Shown here: positions 57,345 through 64,000 of the stretch, piece by piece | How the letters are laid out: each line of letters starts with the position of its first letter | How positions within the stretch are numbered: position 1 is the first letter of the stretch | Assembly: GCA_036186865.1 (NCBI GenBank) | Contig: AP025045.1 | Coordinates: forward strand, 12,199,360-12,263,359 | DNA length: 64,000 bases | Source of the DNA: Eustoma russellianum | Lineage: Eukaryota; Streptophyta; Magnoliopsida; Gentianales; Gentianaceae | Direction of reading: 5' to 3' | Position numbers and translations under genes: made by a program | The notes under the pieces: generated by a model | What the model saw: the letters and a program-made list of their open reading frames with translations, nothing else | Databases searched by the model: none | What the model was told of the DNA's origin: nothing

Positions 57345-59107
57345 GATTCAAAAGACAATCTCAAAAACCAATTTAAAATATTGACAAGATGCAAATACTC
57401 TACTTTATGTTGACAATTGTTCAAAACAGCAATTTGGACTATTTCTCCTAAGGATTCAAGAAAATCACAGAAGTCAAATTATAGTTCGGGTTGAATGAAA
57501 TCTACGGGGTTGTTTAAGACAATCCCTCAATTACTTTACAGCATATGCAATTATCAATTGAAGTAAAGTGAAAGTAAAAGCACACAAACAAAGTGTTAGC
57601 AAGGGTTTGCTTTAGAAACTTTCAATATTTCAAAACTACAACACTTTGGGGTTTGGTTTGGGCACTTTCTTTCTTTTGAGCTTTGCACGGGAATTTTCCT
57701 TTTATGCAATGTTTATTTTTGGGCTTTTCCTCACTTGGTTTTCTTGTGCAATTCTCTCTTGTCTTGCCTCTTACTTGTTGACAAATATTGGCTTTTCTCT
57801 CGCGTATTTCTCAATCAAGCTTAATTTTCTTTCTTTGGAGGGGTTTGCTTGATTGTTGTGAGACTACTTCTCACGGTCTACATGAGACATTGCTCACGGC
57901 CTTTAATTGCACAAGGTTTGTTGTATTTGGAATTTGAAAGTTTCTCGTACACAACACGGCTAAACACTATGTAGTGAGAATTCAATTCACAATTTCAACA
58001 AGTTCAAATTGAATATAGTGCAAGGTAAGTTCATAAATTGATCTAAAACAACAATTGGATAGCTCTTTAACAATGTGGGGCTTAAACAATTCCTAACTTT
58101 CAGAATGTATCTAAGTCCAACAAGTTGTTTGAAACAATTGAAATCAACAAAAAGATATAGCTATTAGCATTCACCAAGATTTCAAATGAGCTTTAAAGAG
58201 TGGTTTAAATCACACGGTTTTGGGCACTTGTTTTTTTTTGTTTTTTTTTTGATGCAATTGATCTAACTATTCTTAAGATAGCTAAATGCAACTTAGTTGT
58301 TTCTAAATGCAATTTATAAGGCTGATTACTATATCAACTAATGGAAATCAGCTTTGATGCAAACTAGCTAACTTGTTTTGTTTTTAGGTGATCTATCCTA
58401 CTTTGTTTTTGTTTGGTTTTTGTTTGTATGATGCAATCAGTTTCTAAGCTAGATGATACTAGATGCAAGTGTTTATACCCTACTTATCAAACGTGTAATA
58501 CTAGAAACTAGGCAGCACACTTAGTTAACTAAAACCACTTGTTTTGTTCTTAGTTTTCGGATTTCTTGTGCTAAACTAAACAACCAACTAAAACACTTAA
58601 ACTATGTTGCAAACTACTCTAACTAAGCTAAATAGGGCAGCAAATAAAACGTGTAAACAAATTGCACACAACTACTAAAACAGAATTTTAACAACTTGAT
58701 TACAAATTAATCTATCAACTAATCTATTTTTGGTGTTCAAGTTTTCTATTTTAAGGAATCACTAAACTACCGTTTACTTCTAGATTAGGACCTAATGAAT
58801 ATTATCTAAGCTAGATTGAATAAGAACAATCAGGTTACACACACGGTTTTAACCTAAACTACACAAAGGGATTCTATCACACTTAAGTCTAGTCTATGAT
58901 CTTTTTGTGGTGTTTCGGTTTTTTGCTACTAAAAACTAAGTTACCAAACTATTGTAAACTATCTAATAAACACTTCAAAACATAAACAAACTACCTAAAC
59001 AAACAGAATCTAAACGGACATAAAAAAACAGTTCAACATACGGTTTTGGGCAGCTTCATGCATATGCAAGTTTAAGCAATGTAAACATGAATAGAAGACT
59101 AACCAAT
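57345..59107 (-). other. Untranslated leader of element K
   Basis: Family I leader in reverse. The hairpin block is at 57,858-57,902, with stem GTGAG/CTCAC at 57,858-57,874. No gene is seen. Confidence 0.8.
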
Positions 59108-59119
59108 GCTCTGATACCA
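59108..59119 (-). other. Primer-binding site, tRNA-iMet (element K)
   Basis: Reverse complement of TGGTATCAGAGC two bases inside the 5' LTR. Confidence 0.93.
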
Positions 59120-59121
59120 AT

Positions 59122-60430
59122 TGATGAGCCAAACGAAGGCTAGATAAACGTTCCAAGGACTTTGTCTCCTACTCCAAACTGATTTGAACCACAGCTATGG
59201 CAAAGAACATCACAATGACACCCTTGAACTGTAACGGTTTGTTCTTGGCTCAATTTATGCCAACACCTCTTCCTCTTTGGCATTCCAACAAATCTAAAAC
59301 CTTATTGAGACCATAAGATGCTGTAAACCAAAAATGAAGTGAGTACTAACAAGTTCTAGGCTATGAACTTGAAAGAAAACCGTTAAGTGGTCTTAAACTT
59401 CAACTAGAATAAGTTGAGAACTCCTTAAAGGAAAGTTTGATTGAAATGTGTTTCTTGAAATTGTGTTGTGTTTACAATCTGATTCCTATGCTATTTATAC
59501 AAAACGAAAATTACAAGAGTACAAGGTTTAAAGTACAAAGTACAAGACTAAAAATAAGGTGCTTGTTTTTGAACAACTTTGGCTCCAAGAATCTGGTTGC
59601 TTGCCATGCTCTCCATCCTGTTTTCCAGCCTTTTTCTTGATCAATTTGATTGGTTAATACATGGAGCAGCTTGCTTTGGAATGGCCTTTTGATTGGTTGC
59701 AAGTTGGCTTTGATTTTTCAAAGGATTTAACGTTTCTTCCATGCTTGATTTTCAGCCAAAGTTTTGATTGGATAATGTATTGAGCAGCTTGCTTAGAAAT
59801 GCCTTTGATTGGTTGTATTTGAGGCTTTGAATATTCAACTCAATTATGCCTTCAACCAGCCGAATTCCTCATGGTTTTTGATTGGATCTTTTGTTGTGCA
59901 GCTTGCTTGCTTTCCTTCACTTGTTTTTGATTGGTTTGTACATTTGCAAGACTCCTTCCTATTGGCTAATGATGTGAGCAGCTTGTTTCATCCATTCTTA
60001 ACGTGAAGAACAAATCTGATTTTGACATGAGTGCTTGTCACCACCTTGCTTGTAAGCTACTTGCATTTCACCTTTTTGCTTGGACAAAAATTCAGATTCT
60101 AATTGCATTTCCAAGCTATGTACGTGTACCTGAAAGACAAGGCAATAATACAACACAAACTATCTTAAAACAAGGTTAACCAACCAACAATATTAAAAAG
60201 AACAACTAAAGATATGTACAACACGTTTTTGATACAACTAGATCATAGCTTGTATCATATAAACCCAATGGACATCATCTCTGCTTGGTTCATCCTCTTC
60301 ATGCCTATAAAGAAATGATTCAACACAATGTAACAACTTCTTAGCCATACTCCTTGTTATGGGACCTGTGCGGGGCAGTGAGGTGTCATCATCAGTGTTT
60401 GTATCCACAAGATTAGGCTGTAGCTCATCA
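59122..60430 (-). repeat. 5' LTR of element K
   Basis: 1309 bases; in element orientation TGATGAGCTACAGCC to GGCTCATCA. It includes the duplicated pol C-terminus with stop and a TATA box TATAAATAG at 59,491-59,499 (minus). Confidence 0.95.
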
Positions 60431-60898
60431 CACCAGCATCGAGGGATTTAGAACAGAGACTAGAAATTAAGACAGAGACATTAGAAAAGAGCCAAATCTG
60501 TTCATAATCCACTAATAGGCAATGAAAAACATCACAACCAAAAGATAAATCCCAACTCTATTACACACACTATAAAATGCATAAACATGCCAGGTTTAAT
60601 TACGTTTGGATTCTAGGTTATCCATCATGGGGGATAACAAAAAAAAGTAAAGGAACACATAGTCACAGGAGTCTCGAAGACCACCACAAGGAGCGGCGAT
60701 AGCGGCGGCAGGCAAGGAGCAAAACTGCCCAAGGAGGGATTTGCATACATGGACAATGTGGCGGGTGCCCCTGTTCTAGAAAAGGTAAAAACAATCAAGG
60801 AGACAAAAGAAATGAGGGGACTAAATGGTCTTGCCTTAAAAAGAGTGGGTTGGGCCTTAAAACAACCCGACCAAGCCAAAATAAAATAAACCGATGAA
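60431..60898. other. Unassigned sequence between K and copia remnant N
   Basis: Begins with the CACCA duplication of K. No Gag domain, LTR end or gene recognised. It may be decayed 5' sequence of N or the continuation of the DNA left of K (45,215-45,382). A minus-strand frame here is not supported by any motif. Confidence 0.4.
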
Positions 60899-63800
60899 AT
60901 TTTTGATTGTAGTGCGACAAATACTATGACCCACCATCCATCCAATGTTATTGAATCAATACGATCCACAAAGGCCCATATCCAGACTAGTATAGCTAAT
61001 ATCGAAGGAGTGGGGTCAATTATTATTTCACCAAAGCTGAAATTAAATCATTGCCTATATGTTCTGTCTTTGTTATGCAAATTTTTAGCTTTGCGCCATG
61101 TCACGAAGGAATTGAATTATGTCGTACTAATGTACCCCCGTTTTTGTCTGTTGGGGAACATCCATAGGAAGGAGATCATTGAACGAGGTACTGGATGCGG
61201 AGGTTTCCATTATGTTGACAAAGAGGCTCATCTCAGACTGCGTTACTTTCACATGGAACATCCAACAGACAAATCTGGTTATGACATTGTGTTTTGGTTC
61301 ATCCATCTATGGATCATCTCCGCCACTTATTTCCTACCATCATTACCAATAATGACACTTGTTTATCTTGTGTAAAATGTTGTTCGGCAAAAAGCCATTG
61401 AACTTCATTTAACGCAAATAATACTAGGATCAAGTCTACTTTCTCGTTGGTACACTCAAATGTTTGGGGTCCTTCTCCACACAGCATCGTATGGTTTTTA
61501 TTAATTTGTATTATTTATTGATAACTTTTCTCGCATGACATGTGTGTACTTTATAAAGCACAAAAATGAAGTATACACCAAGTTCGTAGAATTCTTTCAC
61601 ATGATCGAAGCCTAGTTCAACAGAAAAATACAAATCCTTCGCTCTGAAAATGGCAGCGAATATGTCAATCATCAAATGAAAGCCTTCTTTCAGCAAAATG
61701 GCCTCATCTACCAGACCTCATGTCTGAACGCACACCCAACAAAAGGGGATTACCAAAAGGAAAAATCGACACCTCTTTGAGACAATTAGAGCCATAATGC
61801 TTGAATCAAATGTTCCAAAAACTTCTGGCCCAAAGCAGTTGCCACATAACTTACATACTGAACCATTTGCCTACAAAAATTCTTGACCATAGAACCCCAC
61901 TACAATTCATGGAAACTCAAACATCCATACCACTTACTTTGACCATACCACCAGAAATCTTTGGATGTATGATTTTTGTGCATGTTCCGAAACATGATCG
62001 CTTTTAACTTGAATCGTGTGCCATTAAATGTGTTTTTCTGGGCTATGCACTTCATCAAAAAAGATACAGGTGTTGTAACACAGTTAATCGTCGTCTCTAT
62101 ATTAAAAATTGTGACTTTCTCGAAACACTTTTCTATTATCCCACCCAACCTCGTGCTCAAAGGGAAAATACTAGTGCTCCCTCGGTTGGCTGATCCTTCA
62201 AGATATTACCTCCTCCAAGTCATCCGTCAACTTAAAGACAAATGCTTATGTACCTAACATGGGTCCGCCTTCGGATAATGTCACAAAAGGTAAGTGAACC
62301 AGTACGTATTTCAAATATGTCTCCCTTTGTAGCCGATGATGATATTGTTGATGCTAATATGGAACTGCAAGTGCCCACAGAGAATGTATATGTCTTACCT
62401 CGCAGAAGTAACAGAGGAGTTCCACCAGTATGATATTCACTAGAATATGTATCTCGATCTAGCATATGTTCAGTAAAAAACCTAGTACGGGGGAGCGTTT
62501 TAGAAAAAGGAAAGGCGTTCAGTGTGAGCCTTTACAACCAGGATATTCCGAGGATGGCACAAAAGGCAAGTTAAAAGAAAGAGTGGTGGTTGGCGTTGAA
62601 AGCCGAGAAGGATGCCTTGGAAAGGAAAGGCACTTGGGAAAAGTATAGACTTTAAGCAGGAGAGAAACCAGTTGAATGCATATGGGTATTGACAATTAAG
62701 CACAATGCTAATGGAACTATACAACGATACAAGACTCGACTTGTAGCAAAACGATACACGCAGACTAGCGGAGTGGACTACTCTGAGACTTCCTCTCCGG
62801 TGGCAAAGTTAAATATGATTTGAGTTCTTTTTTCAGTTGCAGCAAACCAAGACTAGCCACTTCATCAGTTTAATGTTAAAAATACGTTCCTACATGGAAA
62901 TTTATAAAACGAAGTGTATATGAAGAGACCACAGGGTTTCTCAAATGGATTTCAGAATAATGAAGTATGTCGACTCGAAAAGGCATTGTCTGCCCTTAAA
63001 CAATCACCACGAGCATGGTTTGAGATGTTTACTACGGCTATGAAAGTATATGGATACAAACAGAGTAACTCCAATCATACTATATTCCTAAAAAAAGGAG
63101 AGGTGACCTAGTTACGTGCTTGATAATTTATGTTGATGACATGATCATACATGGGAGTGACACGAACAAGATTGCAAATCTAAAAAGCAATCTATTCATA
63201 GAATTTGAGATGAAGGATCTAGGAAGACTAAAATATTTTTTCGGAATTGAGGTCCTATGGCCCAACAGAGGGAGCTCTATATCTTAGTGGAAGTACATTT
63301 TGGATTTACTTGAAGAAACAAGAATAATCGATTGCACACCAATAGATACACCTATCCAGCTAATCCATGGACTACAAATGGTGGAAGGAGCTGAGTGAGC
63401 GACAAACAAAGGTGCCAACGATTTGTTGGAAGATTATTTTACATGGCACATACCCAACCTGGCATAGCATACGCAGTTGGAGTTGTAAGTTAACTTATGC
63501 ATCAATCATAGACTGATTATATGGAAGCCGTTATGAGGATTGTTTGATGCTTAAAAGGCATGGCAGAAAATGGAATCATATTTTGGAAGAATGGGCATCT
63601 GGATATAGAAGTATACACTGATGCAGATTGAGCAGAAACCCTAATGATTAAAGGTCTACATCATGGTATTTTACACTGGTTGGAAGAAACTCGTAACTTG
63701 GAGAAACATAAAACAGAAGGTGGTAGCACTTTTAAGTACCGAGCAGAATACCGTAGAATTGCCAAAGAAGCGATAGAGATTATGTGGATAAAGAAGTTAC

Positions 63801-64000
63801 TAACAATATTCAGGTTTCCTCCGGTCTTCTAAGTCAACTAAAGTGTGACAGTAAAGCAGCAATAAGCATTTCAAAGAATGTACGAAATGACCCGACTAAA
63901 AACGTGGAGGTAGATCAACACTTCATAAAATAGAAGATCGAGAATGGAGCAATCGAACTCCCGCTTGAAAGACCAGAGGATCATCTTGCAGATATTCTTA
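60899..64000 (+). pseudogene. Decayed Ty1/copia Pol (element N), continues past the window
   Basis: Copia order is readable through many stops and shifts. A protease-like site IFDCSATNTM (60,899-60,928; the usual DSGAT is altered) is followed by GVGSIIISPKLKLNHCLYV. The GAG-pre-integrase remnant (61,190-61,370) and integrase core (HSNVWGPSPHS near 61,455) come next. RT has an intact IIYVDDMI (YVDD at 63,129-63,140) and KDLGRLKYFFGIEV. RNase H has YTDAD followed by TGA where tryptophan is expected (about 63,630), CDSKAAISISKN (63,847-63,882) and HLADIL at the window end. No LTR or Gag is seen. Much older than the gypsy elements. Confidence 0.85.

Larger units (their letters stand above)
45383..60430 (-). 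mobile_element. Element K, CRM-like gypsy retrotransposon (family I), rearranged by L
   Basis: Outer ends are LTRs at 45,383-46,644 (3', inner end lost) and 59,122-60,430 (5'). TSD CACCA is at 45,378-45,382 and 60,431-60,435. Between them lie a block from L (46,645-53,671, opposite strand) and K's leader, gag, protease, RT, RNase H and the first part of integrase. The rest of integrase, the polypurine tract and about 50-80 bases of the 3' LTR are deleted. About eight substitutions separate the LTRs by eye. Confidence 0.92.

Noticed and set aside
60625..60969. 114-codon minus-strand ORF
   Set aside because: No motif; overlaps the opposite-strand copia protease region, which explains part of the sequence.

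Overview
This window is a pile of plant LTR retrotransposons with no recognisable host gene. Pol types (CRM-like Ty3/gypsy, plus two Ty1/copia remnants), primer-binding sites matching plant initiator tRNA-Met, AT-rich composition and deep nesting indicate a seed plant, probably a eudicot, in repeat-rich and possibly pericentromeric DNA. The species cannot be told from the sequence. All LTR boundaries, target-site duplications (TSDs) and nesting below were read directly by eye.

Left half (1-44,688). Element A (1-8943, +) is a CRM-like gypsy element whose 5' LTR is cut by the window edge. It sits in F, an LTR-like stretch (8944-10745 plus 40,954-41,738) that itself interrupts the RNase H end of a copia element, M (41,742-44,688). 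F is also split by element D (10,746-40,953, +, TSD ATAGA). D is split by C (12,928-28,324, -, TSD TTACG) and by E (29,278-38,553, -, TSD CTTAA). C is split by B (15,713-25,053, +, TSD AATCT). The order of insertion is therefore M, F, then A and D, then C and E, then B.

Right half (44,690-64,000). A decayed fragment G is followed by element K (45,383-60,430, -, TSD CACCA). K carries inside it, in opposite orientation, the element L (46,891-53,671) plus an extra 246-bp piece of L interior. The window ends in a heavily mutated copia gag-less pol (N, 60,899-64,000).

Three LTR families share TGATG...CATCA ends, a tRNA-iMet primer site and gypsy-type Gag. Family I (A, B, K) and family II (D, E) are autonomous in design: one Gag-Pol frame with zinc knuckle, protease, RT, RNase H and integrase, ending inside the 3' LTR. 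All copies here are broken. The most interesting content is the pair C and L. These elements have no protease, RT, RNase H or integrase. Each carries one ORF of about 430-440 codons that starts with a Gag-capsid-like segment and ends in a conserved hydrophobic plus basic tail. They keep the leader hairpin and the palindrome next to the polypurine tract found in the autonomous elements. They look like non-autonomous elements that borrow the machinery of the CRM-like elements while supplying their own Gag-derived protein.
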